The translations under genes were made by a program, and so were the position numbers. DNA of 64,000 bases from Oleispirillum sp963678075 (GTDB taxonomy: Bacteria; Pseudomonadota; Alphaproteobacteria; Rhodospirillales; Rhodospirillaceae): contig CAXXPK010000003.1 in the NCBI GenBank assembly GCA_963678075.2, positions 124,001 to 188,000 on the forward strand, in the 5' to 3' direction. Positions 27,649-36,860 of the stretch are shown here, piece by piece. How positions within the stretch are numbered: the stretch's first letter is position 1; each line of letters begins with the position of its first letter. The notes beneath the pieces are model-generated. The model was given only the letters and a program-made list of their open reading frames with translations. It was not told where the DNA came from and made no database searches.

Positions 27649-28387
27649 AGGCCTCGTCGGTCGTATCCGGACCAAGCGAGGCGGTAACGTCCGCCTTCGG
27701 GCGGTCGCGCAGCTGTTTGCCGGTAACCATGAAATAAGTCATTTCGGCGATGTTGGTGGAATGATCGCCGACCCGTTCGACGTTCTTCGCGATGAACAGC
27801 AGGTGGGTGCAGGAGGAAATCTGGCGCGGATCCTCCATCATGTAGGTGAGAATCTCACGGAACAGACTGGAGTAAATGGCGTCGATTTCGTCGTCGTGTT
27901 CCCACACCGCCACCGCCTGCTGGATATCGCCCTCGACGAAGGCGTTGGTGGCGGCGTGCAGTTGCCGTTTCACCATGTGCATCAGCCGGACCACGGTGCG
28001 GGTCGCCGAGACGAGGGGCATGGTGTTCAACACCATCGACCGCTTGGCCGCGTTGGCAGCGTAGTCGGCGACCCGTTCGAAGCCGCTGGCCGCCGAAATC
28101 GCGCTGACCACCAGACGCAGGTCGTCGGCGACCGGCGCCCGCAGAGCCCGCAGAGCCAGCAGATGCAGGGTCTTTTGCTGGATTTCGGTCTCCATCTGGT
28201 CGACTTCCTGGTCGCGCTTGATGACTTCGGCGGCGAGGCGGTCGTCGCGTTCCAGAAGCGCGCGGGCGGCTTCCTCGATCTGGCTTTCCGCCATGCCGCC
28301 GATGCGGGCGGTCGCCTTCAACAGGTCGGCCCGTTCACGGTCGAGAGCCTTGGTGGTATGGGGTTGGTTCAAGTTCGGCATCATCAT
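27647..28387 (-). CDS. phoU: phosphate transport system regulator PhoU
   Basis: 246-residue helical protein with two PhoU three-helix bundles (residues about 20-110 and 125-215; the E(x)xxVxDxxxN-type metal-binding repeats appear as GFERVADYAANAAK and NVERVGDHSTNIAEM). PhoU links the Pst transporter to the PhoR kinase and dampens phosphate uptake. The gene follows phoR directly; the usual pstSCAB genes between them are absent here and phoB does not follow. The start is the first of three successive ATGs after GAGG. Confidence 0.95.
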   Translation of the reverse strand: MMMPNLNQPHTTKALDRERADLLKATARIGGMAESQIEEAARALLERDDRLAAEVIKRDQEVDQMETEIQQKTLHLLALRALRAPVADDLRLVVSAISAASGFERVADYAANAAKRSMVLNTMPLVSATRTVVRLMHMVKRQLHAATNAFVEGDIQQAVAVWEHDDEIDAIYSSLFREILTYMMEDPRQISSCTHLLFIAKNVERVGDHSTNIAEMTYFMVTGKQLRDRPKADVTASLGPDTTDEA

Positions 28388-28414
28388 CCTCGAGTGGTGG
28401 TCGAAAGGGGGGTG

Positions 28415-29465
28415 TCAGGCCTGATGACCCAGCCGTTGCGGCGGTGGTTCGGCGGTGGCGGCGGATGACGCCACCGGCAGATAGACGGTGAACACGCTGC
28501 CCTGACCTGCCGAACTGTCGATGGTCAGAACGCCGCGATGCCGGTTCATCACGTGCTTGACGATGGCCAGTCGCAGACCGGTGCCGCCCATTTTGCGGGA
28601 ACGGGCGGAATCAACGCGGTAGAATCGTTCGGTCAGGCGCGGGATGTGGTCCTGGGCGATGCCTTCGCCGTGGTCGCGCACCGCGACCGCCACCACCGGC
28701 CCCTGGACTTCCTTCGGCATGCCGACCGGTCCGTGGTCCAGCGCGGCGACGCTGACCGTCACTTCGGTGCCGGACAGAGTATATTTCATGGCGTTCTCGA
28801 TCAGGCTCTGGAAGACCTGGGTGAGTTCGTCGGGTTCGCCGCGCGCCGGGGGCAGGGTTTCCGGCGCGGCGATGGTGACGGTGACGCCGCGTGCCGTCGC
28901 TTTCGGCTCCAACCCTTCGATCACCGAGACGATGGCGCGACGGACATCGACCGCGTGCGACGGTTGGGTATGTTCGTTGAGCTCGATTCGCGACAACGAC
29001 AGCAGGTCCTCGATCGGGCGGGCCATGCGCGCCGCCATGTTGGCGCGCACCACGCGGTGCGAGGCGTCCAGAATCGCCACCGCGTCGGGCAGGGCGTCGA
29101 AGACATCCTCGTGCGACCGTGCCGCTTGGTCGGCGGCGGCGACGCCGCCGGTTCGCATTTCGGGTGTCGGGGGGGGGCGCCCCCTGCGATAGATCCTGGA
29201 CGAAACGCAATAACCGGGAAAGGTCGAGCAGCGGCGCCAGGGAAACCAGGGCGGTGATCGCCACGATCAGAAGGAAGGCGACACCGGCATCGGCGGCGGC
29301 GATCCGCTTAAGAAGGACCAGGGCGGCCAACGTCAGGGCGGAGGGCAGCAGGGCAAGACCGAACCAGCGCAGGGCGCGGCCAACCACCGTTCGCCCACCG
29401 GATGGCGGTGGGGTTTCGGAAGCTCGGGGAGAAAACTGCCCGGAGGAATCCGGCCGGTTGACCAT
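28415..29465 (-). pseudogene. phoR: PhoR-like phosphate sensor histidine kinase, frameshift and loss of H-box
   Basis: Two N-terminal membrane helices (FGLALLPSALTLAALVLL, VAFLLIVAITALVSLAPLL), then a frameshift at a run of nine G/C (about 29169-29177). A PAS start follows (DVFDALPDAVAILDASHRVVRANMAAR), joined directly to MARPIEDLLSLSRIELNEHT. Normally the rest of PAS and the HELRTPL phospho-accepting helix lie between these, so about 130-150 residues are missing. The catalytic ATPase domain is intact (LIENAMKYT N-box, VRDHGEGIAQDHIPRLTERFYRVD, GTGLRLAIVKHVMNRH). Without the histidine it cannot autophosphorylate. The start at 29465 is uncertain (29534 possible). Confidence 0.8.
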
Positions 29466-29618
29466 TGTCGATTCTTCGTCGCCGCCCTGCGGTACGGGCT
29501 TCGCATTTTTGCGCCGAAAAGTATGCCGCGCCATCCGCGAACCGCAAACACGCAAGATAGCGGAGAAGTCTCGCACATCGGGACGGACTTTCCGATGACG
29601 ATTTTTTGAAAACGAAAA

Positions 29619-29645
29619 CGCGGCGGAGGATGTCCTCCGCCGCGT
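29619..29645 (-). terminator. rho-independent terminator of maeB
   Basis: On the minus strand, GCGGCGGAGGA, short loop, TCCTCCGCCGC followed by GTTTTCGTTTTC, 28 bases after the maeB stop. Confidence 0.85.
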
Positions 29646-29672
29646 GCGATGGATCGATGACGGACCGGACCG

Positions 29673-30986
29673 TCAGGTCGAGGGGCAGCAGAGCGAAATC
29701 GCCCGCACCAAACGACCCGCCAGAGTCTTGCGATAGGCATCGAAGTCGGCGATCGGCTTCTGCGCGACGCCGCTTTTCATCGCGGCTTGGGCAATGGCCA
29801 CCGGAATTCGCGTCATCAGCCGCTGATCGAACGGCACCGGCAGGATGTATTCGCGACCGAAGCTCATCTGCCGACCGGAGTAAGCGGCGGCGACGTCGGC
29901 CGGAACTTCCTCGCGCGCCAGGGCGGCGATGGCGTCGGCGGCGGCCAGCTTCATCTCGGTGTTGATGGTCGTCGCCCGCACGTCCAGGGTGCCGCGGAAG
30001 ATGTACGGGAAGCCCAACAAGTTGTTGACCTGATTCGGGTAATCCGAACGACCGGTGGCGATAATGATATCGTCACGCACCGCGTGCGCTTCCTCCGGCG
30101 TGATTTCCGGGTCGGGATTGGCCATCGCGAAGATGATCGGGTTCTTGGCCATCGACTTGACCATGTCCGCCGTCAGCGCACCCTTCTTGGACAAGCCCAG
30201 GAAGACGTCCGCGCCCTTCATGGCGTCGGCCAAGGTCCGCGCCTCGGTCTTCACCGCGTGCTTGGTCTTGTGCGCGTTGAGGTCCGTGCGACCGGTGTGG
30301 ATGATGCCCTTGGTGTCGATCATGGTGACGTCGGTCAGGCCCTTGCCCTTGATCAGCTCGACACAGGCGATCGCCGCGGCGCCAGCGCCGCTGACCACCA
30401 TCTTCGTGGTCTTGATGTCGCGCCCGGTCAGGAACAGGGCGTTCATCAGTCCGGCGAGCGCGGTGATCGCGGTGCCGTGCTGGTCGTCGTGGAAGACCGG
30501 AATGTTCATCAGCGTCTTCAGACGTTCCTCGATCACGAAGCACTCGGGGGCCTTGATGTCCTCGAGGTTGATGCCACCGAAGGTGGGGCCGAGGTAACGG
30601 ACGCAGTTCACGAACGTATCGACGTCCCTGGTGTCAACTTCAAGGTCAACGGCGTCGATGTCGGCGAACCGCTTGAAGAGGACGGCCTTGCCCTCCATCA
30701 CCGGCTTCGATGCCAGCGCGCCCAAGTCGCCCAGACCCAGAACGGCGGTGCCGTTCGTAATCACCGCGACGCTGTTGCCCTTGACCGTGTAGTCATAAGC
30801 GGTGTCGGGGTCCTTCTCGATCTCGAGGCAAGGCACCGCGACGCCCGGCGAATAGGCCAGGGACAGGTCGCGCTGCGTGGCCAGCGCCTTGGTCGGCAGA
30901 ACCTCAAGCTTCCCAGGGCGGCCTTTCGAATGCAGGGCCAGAGCGGCAATCTGCATATCGGTTTTCTTGTCGGTTGGTGTGTCCAT
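29673..30986 (-). CDS. maeB: NADP-dependent malic enzyme, lacking the phosphotransacetylase-like domain
   Basis: 437-residue malic enzyme (malate + NADP+ to pyruvate + CO2 + NADPH). The catalytic domain is complete: LSLAYSPGVAVPCLEI, NGTAVLGLGDLGALASKPVMEGKAVLFK, FGGINLEDIKAPECF, FHDDQHGTAITALAGL, and the NAD(P)-binding VVSGAGAAAIACVE. MaeB proteins continue after the DAYRKTLAGRL linker with a roughly 320-residue PTA-like regulatory domain; here the sequence switches to VRAISLCCPST and stops. The enzyme may still work but would lose acetyl-CoA-type regulation. The start at 30986 has GGAGAC upstream. Confidence 0.9.
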   Translation of the reverse strand: MDTPTDKKTDMQIAALALHSKGRPGKLEVLPTKALATQRDLSLAYSPGVAVPCLEIEKDPDTAYDYTVKGNSVAVITNGTAVLGLGDLGALASKPVMEGKAVLFKRFADIDAVDLEVDTRDVDTFVNCVRYLGPTFGGINLEDIKAPECFVIEERLKTLMNIPVFHDDQHGTAITALAGLMNALFLTGRDIKTTKMVVSGAGAAAIACVELIKGKGLTDVTMIDTKGIIHTGRTDLNAHKTKHAVKTEARTLADAMKGADVFLGLSKKGALTADMVKSMAKNPIIFAMANPDPEITPEEAHAVRDDIIIATGRSDYPNQVNNLLGFPYIFRGTLDVRATTINTEMKLAAADAIAALAREEVPADVAAAYSGRQMSFGREYILPVPFDQRLMTRIPVAIAQAAMKSGVAQKPIADFDAYRKTLAGRLVRAISLCCPST

Positions 30987-31215
30987 GGTAATTGGTTCGT
31001 CTCCTGCGATTAGGCCCGCGTTCCCGCTTTTTCGTTGATGCCGTGGTGTCATTGCGGAGACCCCACAGGGTTGGAGATTTTTTCATGTATACCATATTCT
31101 TCGCAAACGTGGTGGGGTTTGCGGGAAATTTTATTACGAAACACAGGGGTTCCCCTTGCCCTTTGGGGGTCTTTCGTCCATCAAGGGGATGCAACAGCGG
31201 AGACCACGAAACACC

Positions 31216-33885
31216 ATGACTGCGGACGCCATGCCGGAGACCGGACCCTCGGGCAAGACCACGCCTCTGATGGAACAATACTTGAGTATCAAGGCGGCGA
31301 ATCCCGGCTGCCTGCTGTTCTATCGCATGGGCGATTTTTTCGAGCTGTTCTTCGACGACGCGGTGGCCGCCGCCGGGGCGCTCGACATCGCGCTCACCAA
31401 GCGCGGCACCCATCAGGGCCAGGACATCCCGATGTGCGGGGTGCCGCATCATGCCTGCGAGAACTATCTCGCGCGGCTGATCCAGAAGGGCTTCAAGGTC
31501 GCCATCTGCGAACAGGTCGAGGACCCGGCGGAAGCCAGGAAACGCGGCGCCAAATCGGTGGTGGAACGCGCCGTGGTGCGCATCGTGACGCCGGGAACAT
31601 TAACCGAGGAAGCGTTGCTGGACGCGCGGTGCGCCAACTATCTGCTCAGCCTGTCGGCGGTGCATGGCGAGATCGGGGCGGCCTGGCTGGATCTTTCCAC
31701 CGGGCGGTTCTTTTGCCAGTCCTGCGACGAGGTGGGGGTGCCCGCCCTGATCGAACAGGTATCCCCCGGCGAGATCGTACTGCCGGACCGGCTTCTTGAG
31801 CGGCCGCCCCTGTTCGAGACCTGGGCGCGCCTGAAACCACTGCTGACACCGCTTCCGGATATTCGTTTCGAAAGCGAAACTGGGTCTCGGCGGTTGGCCG
31901 AGGCCTTTGGCGTGGCGACGCTGGGTGGCTTTGGCGGATTCTCCCGCGCCGAATTGTCGGCAGCGGGCGCGGTGCTGGATTACGCGGTGACGACGCAGGC
32001 CGGGCGCTTGCCGTTGGTGCAGCCGCCCAGGCGTTTGGGCCGTGGCGCGGTGATGGATATCGATGCGGCGACGCGGCGCAGCCTGGAACTGACGCAGACG
32101 CAAACCGGCGATCGCAAGGGCAGTCTGCTGGCCACCATCGACCGCACCGTCACCGGCGCCGGCGCGCGGTTGTTGGCCGATCGCTTGAACCAGCCGTTGA
32201 CCGTTCCGGCGCGAATCGTTCGCCGTCAGGACGATATCGTCTTTTTCGCGGAGCGGCCCGACCCCCGCGAGATACTGCGCCGGATCCTGCGCTGTTGCCC
32301 CGACGTGGCGCGCGCCTTGTCGCGGTTGTCGCTGGGGCGGGGCGGGCCGCGCGATCTGACGGCGATCAAGGATACCCTGGCGCAAGGCCCGGAAATCAAG
32401 GCGCTTCTGAACGCCGCCAGCCCCGACGGCACCCTGCCCGAGGGGATCATGCGGGCCTATGCGGCCCTGTCCGACCATCGCGATTTGGTGGATCGGCTGA
32501 CCCGCGCCATTGCCGACGAGCCGCCGATGCTGGCGCGCGATGGCGGGGTGATCCGCGAAGGCTATGCCCCCGAGCTCGACGAACTGCGCGGCCTGCGCGA
32601 CGACAGTCGCCGCCTGATCGCCGCGTTGCAGGCGCGTTTGGCCGCCGACACCGGCATCGCCGCCCTCAAGATCAAGTTCAACAATGTCCTTGGCTATTTC
32701 ATTGAGGTATCGCAACAAAATGGCGAGGCGCTGCTGGCCGACAAGGAACGCTTCATCCATCGCCAGACCATGGCCAATGTTCTGCGCTTCACCACCGTCG
32801 AATTGGCGGGTCTGGAGGATCGCGTCCGGGGCGCTGCGGAAAAGGCTCTGGCGCTGGAACTGGCGCTGTTTTCCGATCTGGTCGCCGAGGTTCTGGCCCG
32901 CGCCACCGAAATCATCGCCACCGGGCAGGCCTTAGCGGTTCTGGACGTGGCGGCGGGACTGGCCGATCTGGCGGCGGCACGTGGTTATGTCCGGCCGAAA
33001 ATCGCCGACGATACGCGCTTTTTCGTGCGTGGCGGGCGGCATCCGGTGGTCGAAGCCGCGATGATCGAGCGCGAGACCGGGAAATTCGTCTCGAACGACT
33101 GCCTTATGGACGGAAATGCGCGACTTTGGTTGATCACGGGCCCAAACATGGCCGGTAAGAGCACGTTTTTGCGCCAAAACGCGTTGATTGCCATTCTGGC
33201 TCATGTCGGGTCGTTCGTTCCCGCCGATGAAGCCGAAATCGGCGTCGTCGATCGCCTGTTCAGCCGTGTCGGCGCTGCCGACGATCTGGCCAGCGGACGC
33301 TCCACCTTCATGGTCGAAATGGTCGAGACCGCCGCCATTTTGCATCAGGCGACGGATCGTTCCATGGTCGTTCTGGACGAAATCGGACGCGGCACCGCCA
33401 CCTATGACGGGATGGCGATCGCCTGGGCGGTGGTCGAGCATCTGCACGACCTCAACCGTTGCCGCGCCCTGTTCGCCACCCACTACCATGAACTGAAGGC
33501 GCTGACCGCGAAACTGCCCGCGCTGGCCCCGTTCACCATGCGGATCAAGGAATGGAAGGGCGATCTGGTCTTTCTGCACGAAGTCGCGCCGGGGACCGCC
33601 GATCGCTCCTACGGCATCCATGTCGCCCGCCTTGCCGGGCTGCCGGCGGCGGCGGTGGCGCGCGCCGAAACCGTTCTGGCCACCATCGAAACCGGGGAAA
33701 GCGTGTCCGCCGCGGCGCGGTTGGCCGATGATCTGCCCTTGTTCTCGGCGGTGCAGGCCAAGGCTCCGCCGCCGCGCCGCGATCCCTTGCGCGAAGCGAC
33801 GGAAACCCTGGATCCCGACGCGATGACGCCGCGTCAGGCGTTGGAGGCGCTTTATCGTCTGCGGGACCTGGCGAGCGAGGGCTAA
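31216..33885 (+). CDS. mutS: DNA mismatch repair protein MutS
   Basis: 889 residues. The N-terminal mismatch-binding domain has the Phe-X-Glu motif (FYRMGDFFELFFDDA), followed by connector, lever and clamp (NVLGYFIEVSQQN). The ATPase domain has Walker A GPNMAGKSTFLRQ, signature DDLASGRSTFMVEMVETA, Walker B MVVLDEIGRGTATYDG, and FATHYHELKAL. The C-terminus carries the short dimerisation helices (MTPRQALEALYRLRDLA). Full length, no lesions, so the decay nearby is not obviously explained by loss of MutS. It is followed 87 bases later by glnD. Confidence 0.97.
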   Translation: MTADAMPETGPSGKTTPLMEQYLSIKAANPGCLLFYRMGDFFELFFDDAVAAAGALDIALTKRGTHQGQDIPMCGVPHHACENYLARLIQKGFKVAICEQVEDPAEARKRGAKSVVERAVVRIVTPGTLTEEALLDARCANYLLSLSAVHGEIGAAWLDLSTGRFFCQSCDEVGVPALIEQVSPGEIVLPDRLLERPPLFETWARLKPLLTPLPDIRFESETGSRRLAEAFGVATLGGFGGFSRAELSAAGAVLDYAVTTQAGRLPLVQPPRRLGRGAVMDIDAATRRSLELTQTQTGDRKGSLLATIDRTVTGAGARLLADRLNQPLTVPARIVRRQDDIVFFAERPDPREILRRILRCCPDVARALSRLSLGRGGPRDLTAIKDTLAQGPEIKALLNAASPDGTLPEGIMRAYAALSDHRDLVDRLTRAIADEPPMLARDGGVIREGYAPELDELRGLRDDSRRLIAALQARLAADTGIAALKIKFNNVLGYFIEVSQQNGEALLADKERFIHRQTMANVLRFTTVELAGLEDRVRGAAEKALALELALFSDLVAEVLARATEIIATGQALAVLDVAAGLADLAAARGYVRPKIADDTRFFVRGGRHPVVEAAMIERETGKFVSNDCLMDGNARLWLITGPNMAGKSTFLRQNALIAILAHVGSFVPADEAEIGVVDRLFSRVGAADDLASGRSTFMVEMVETAAILHQATDRSMVVLDEIGRGTATYDGMAIAWAVVEHLHDLNRCRALFATHYHELKALTAKLPALAPFTMRIKEWKGDLVFLHEVAPGTADRSYGIHVARLAGLPAAAVARAETVLATIETGESVSAAARLADDLPLFSAVQAKAPPPRRDPLREATETLDPDAMTPRQALEALYRLRDLASEG

Positions 33886-33971
33886 TTCCCGCGATGACCC
33901 TTCATTTTGCCCAAGGATTGCGTTAGGGTTTTGGGCGTGGACTCTTGGGCGGTCCGGCAAGGGATGCGCGC

Positions 33972-36860
33972 ATGAATACGATGACGATGATGCCACGGGA
34001 AACCGCCTGCGACTGGGGCGCCGATCACCAGAGGCTGGGCTGTTCGGGCATCGCGCCTGAGATTTTGGCGGAAATTCCGGACTCGGAACGAATTATCCCC
34101 TGCGCCGATCTGTTGGCGCGGCTGGGGGACGCTTGGCAGGCCGCGGGTGGCGACAGCATCAAGGCGCGGCCCGCCGCCTTGGCCTTTTTCAAGCAGGCGC
34201 TGAAGGACGGCAGCGAGGAAATCCGGCGTCGTTTCGAAACCGGTGGCGCCACCGGCACCCAGGTGGTGCGGGTCCAGGCGTTTCTGGTCGATCGCATCAT
34301 CCATGCGATGATGGAATTGGTCAGCAAGCGCGTTTTTGCCCATGGGGTGCGGACTGCGGGGGAAAGCCTGACGGTGGCGGCGGTCGGGGGCTATGGCCGT
34401 GGCGAGCTGAGCCCGCATTCCGATATCGATCTGCTCTTTCTGCTGCCCTACAAGGCCACCGCCTATCACGAAAAGGTGGTGGAATACATCCTTTATCTGC
34501 TGTGGGATCTGGGGCTTAAGGTCGGGCATTCGACCCGCTCCCCCGACGACTGCGTGCGTCAGGCGAAGGACGACAGCACGGTCAAGACAGCGTTGCTGGA
34601 ATGCCGTTGGCTGTGGGGAGACGCGGCCTTGTTCGCCGAGGCGCGGCGCCGCTATTGGGAAGACGTGGTGGCGGGAACGTCCTCCGCCTTCATCGAACAG
34701 AAGCTGGTCGAACGCGACGAACGCCACGAGCGTACCGGTTGCTCGCGCTATGTGTTGGAACCCAATATCAAGGAAGGCAAGGGCGGCCTGCGCGATCTGC
34801 ACACCCTGTTCTGGATCGTCAAGTACACCTACGGGGTCGAGGCGGTCGAGGATTTGATCAGTCAGGGCCTGCTGTCCGCCGATGCGGTGCGCACCTTTTC
34901 CCGTGCCCAGAACTTCCTGTGGACGGTGCGGTGCCACATGCATTACCTCACCGATCGCGCCGAGGAACGCCTGACCTTCGACTTGCAGCCGGAAATCGCG
35001 CGGCGCATGGGCTACAAGAACCGCACCGGTCAGAAGGTCGTCGAACGCTTCATGAAGCACTATTTCCTGGTCGCCAAGGAGGTCGGCGACCTGACGCGGA
35101 TGATCTGCGCGGTGTTGGAGGAACAAAACAAGCGCAAGCCCCGTTTTGGCCTGGGTTTGGCCCGCCGCCGGATCACGCCGGAAGGTTTCGTTGTCGAAAA
35201 GAATCGCCTGGATATTGGCGCGGACGATGTCTTCGCGAAGGATCCGCTGAACATCATGCGGTTGTTTCATGCCGCGCAGGATTTGGGTCTGAACATTCAT
35301 CCGCATGCGTTGAAGCGGGTCACCGAGGAGCTGGGCCGGGTCAAGGCCTTGCGCCGCGATGCGGAGGCCAACCGTCTGTTCCTGGAGATCCTGGCGCATC
35401 CCAAGAATTCCGAGAGCGTTCTGCGTAAGATGAGCGAATGCGGCGTCTTTGCCCGTTTCGTCCCGGATTTCGGGCGGGTGGTGGCGCAGATGCAGTACGA
35501 CATGTACCACGTCTATACCACCGACGAGCACACCATCCGCACCGTGGGCATTCTGCACGACATCGAGCTGGGCCGTCATGCGCGGGACATGCCGGCGGCG
35601 ACCCAGTTGTTTCCATTGGCGCAGTCCCGCCGCGCGCTTTACGTCGCGATGCTGCTGCACGATATCGCCAAGGGCTCGGGCGAGGATCACTCGGTGGCGG
35701 GCGCGCGCGTCACCCAGGCGCTGGGGCCGCGTTTCGGCCTTTCCGACGAAGAGACCGAAACCGCCGCCTGGCTGGTGCGCAACCACCCGATCATGTCGAA
35801 GGTGGCGTTCAAGCGCGATCTTGACGATCCCAAGGCGATCGCCGACTTCGCCGATCAGGTGCAAAGCCCGGAACGCCTGCGGCTATTGCACATTCTGACC
35901 TGCGCCGACATTCGTGGTGTCGGTCCCGACATCTGGAACGCCTGGAAGGCGCAGTTGCTGCGCGCCCTTTATCTGCGCACCCTGGATCGCATCACCGGCG
36001 GTCTGGGTGGCGATGGGGCGGTGGCGCCTCAGGGTTTCGTCGAGGCGCCGCGCGCCGCCGCCGAACAGGAAAAGCAGGCGAAGCGGGCGCTGCGCGAGCG
36101 TCTGGCCGATTGGCCGGAAGAGGTGACGGCGCGCTATGTCGATCGCGGGTATCGCGCCTATTGGTATTTGTTCTTGCCGGAGGATCACGAGCGTCAGGCC
36201 CGCATCATGCGCGCCGCCGACGAGGCGGGGGACGAACTGACCGTGGTTTGCCGCGTCGATCTGGCAACCGCGCACACCGAGGTCCTGGTCTATACCGCCG
36301 ATCACCCAGGCCTGTTTTCGAAGATCGCGGGGGCGATGGTTCTGGCCTCGGCCTCGATTCTCGACGCGCGAATCACCACCTTCTCCGACGGCATGGCGAT
36401 GGACGTGTTCACGGTGCAGGGCCTGGATGGCGAGGCCTATACCGACACCGCGCGTCTGGAACGCGCCATCGCCAAGGTCCTGAAGGGCGAGGTGCGGATC
36501 AAGCGCGAGCTGGAGGCCCGCCCGGTGCGTGGCGCCAAGCGGATGAGCGTGTTCACGGTGCCGCCGCGCGTCATCATCAACAACATTGCCTCGGCCACGC
36601 ATACCCTGGTCGAAATCAACGGCCGCGACCGCCCCGGTTTGCTGTACGATGTGACCTCGGTCTTGCGCGACCTCGGCCTGCAGGTCAATTCGGCGCACAT
36701 TTCGACTTATGGCGAGCGCGTCGTCGATGTGTTCTACGTCAAGGACATCTTTGGCATGAAGATCGCGCACGAGGAGAAGCTGAAGCAGATTCGCCGTGGT
36801 CTTCTGGATGCCATCGACCCGCCCGTCGCCGAAACCGAGCCGAAGGCGGTTGATCGATGA
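33972..36860 (+). CDS. glnD: [protein-PII] uridylyltransferase/uridylyl-removing enzyme
   Basis: 962-residue bifunctional nitrogen sensor that uridylylates PII at low glutamine and removes UMP at high glutamine. Domains in order: nucleotidyltransferase (VGGYGRGELSPHSDIDLLFLL), central GlnD PII-UTase region (VLEPNIKEGKGGLRDLHTL), HD hydrolase (YVAMLLHDIAKGSGEDHSVAG), and two C-terminal ACT domains (VYTADHPGLFSKIAGAMV and INGRDRPGLLYDVTSVLRDL), which bind glutamine. All key residues are present. It overlaps murJ by ATGA. Confidence 0.97.
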   Translation: MNTMTMMPRETACDWGADHQRLGCSGIAPEILAEIPDSERIIPCADLLARLGDAWQAAGGDSIKARPAALAFFKQALKDGSEEIRRRFETGGATGTQVVRVQAFLVDRIIHAMMELVSKRVFAHGVRTAGESLTVAAVGGYGRGELSPHSDIDLLFLLPYKATAYHEKVVEYILYLLWDLGLKVGHSTRSPDDCVRQAKDDSTVKTALLECRWLWGDAALFAEARRRYWEDVVAGTSSAFIEQKLVERDERHERTGCSRYVLEPNIKEGKGGLRDLHTLFWIVKYTYGVEAVEDLISQGLLSADAVRTFSRAQNFLWTVRCHMHYLTDRAEERLTFDLQPEIARRMGYKNRTGQKVVERFMKHYFLVAKEVGDLTRMICAVLEEQNKRKPRFGLGLARRRITPEGFVVEKNRLDIGADDVFAKDPLNIMRLFHAAQDLGLNIHPHALKRVTEELGRVKALRRDAEANRLFLEILAHPKNSESVLRKMSECGVFARFVPDFGRVVAQMQYDMYHVYTTDEHTIRTVGILHDIELGRHARDMPAATQLFPLAQSRRALYVAMLLHDIAKGSGEDHSVAGARVTQALGPRFGLSDEETETAAWLVRNHPIMSKVAFKRDLDDPKAIADFADQVQSPERLRLLHILTCADIRGVGPDIWNAWKAQLLRALYLRTLDRITGGLGGDGAVAPQGFVEAPRAAAEQEKQAKRALRERLADWPEEVTARYVDRGYRAYWYLFLPEDHERQARIMRAADEAGDELTVVCRVDLATAHTEVLVYTADHPGLFSKIAGAMVLASASILDARITTFSDGMAMDVFTVQGLDGEAYTDTARLERAIAKVLKGEVRIKRELEARPVRGAKRMSVFTVPPRVIINNIASATHTLVEINGRDRPGLLYDVTSVLRDLGLQVNSAHISTYGERVVDVFYVKDIFGMKIAHEEKLKQIRRGLLDAIDPPVAETEPKAVDR

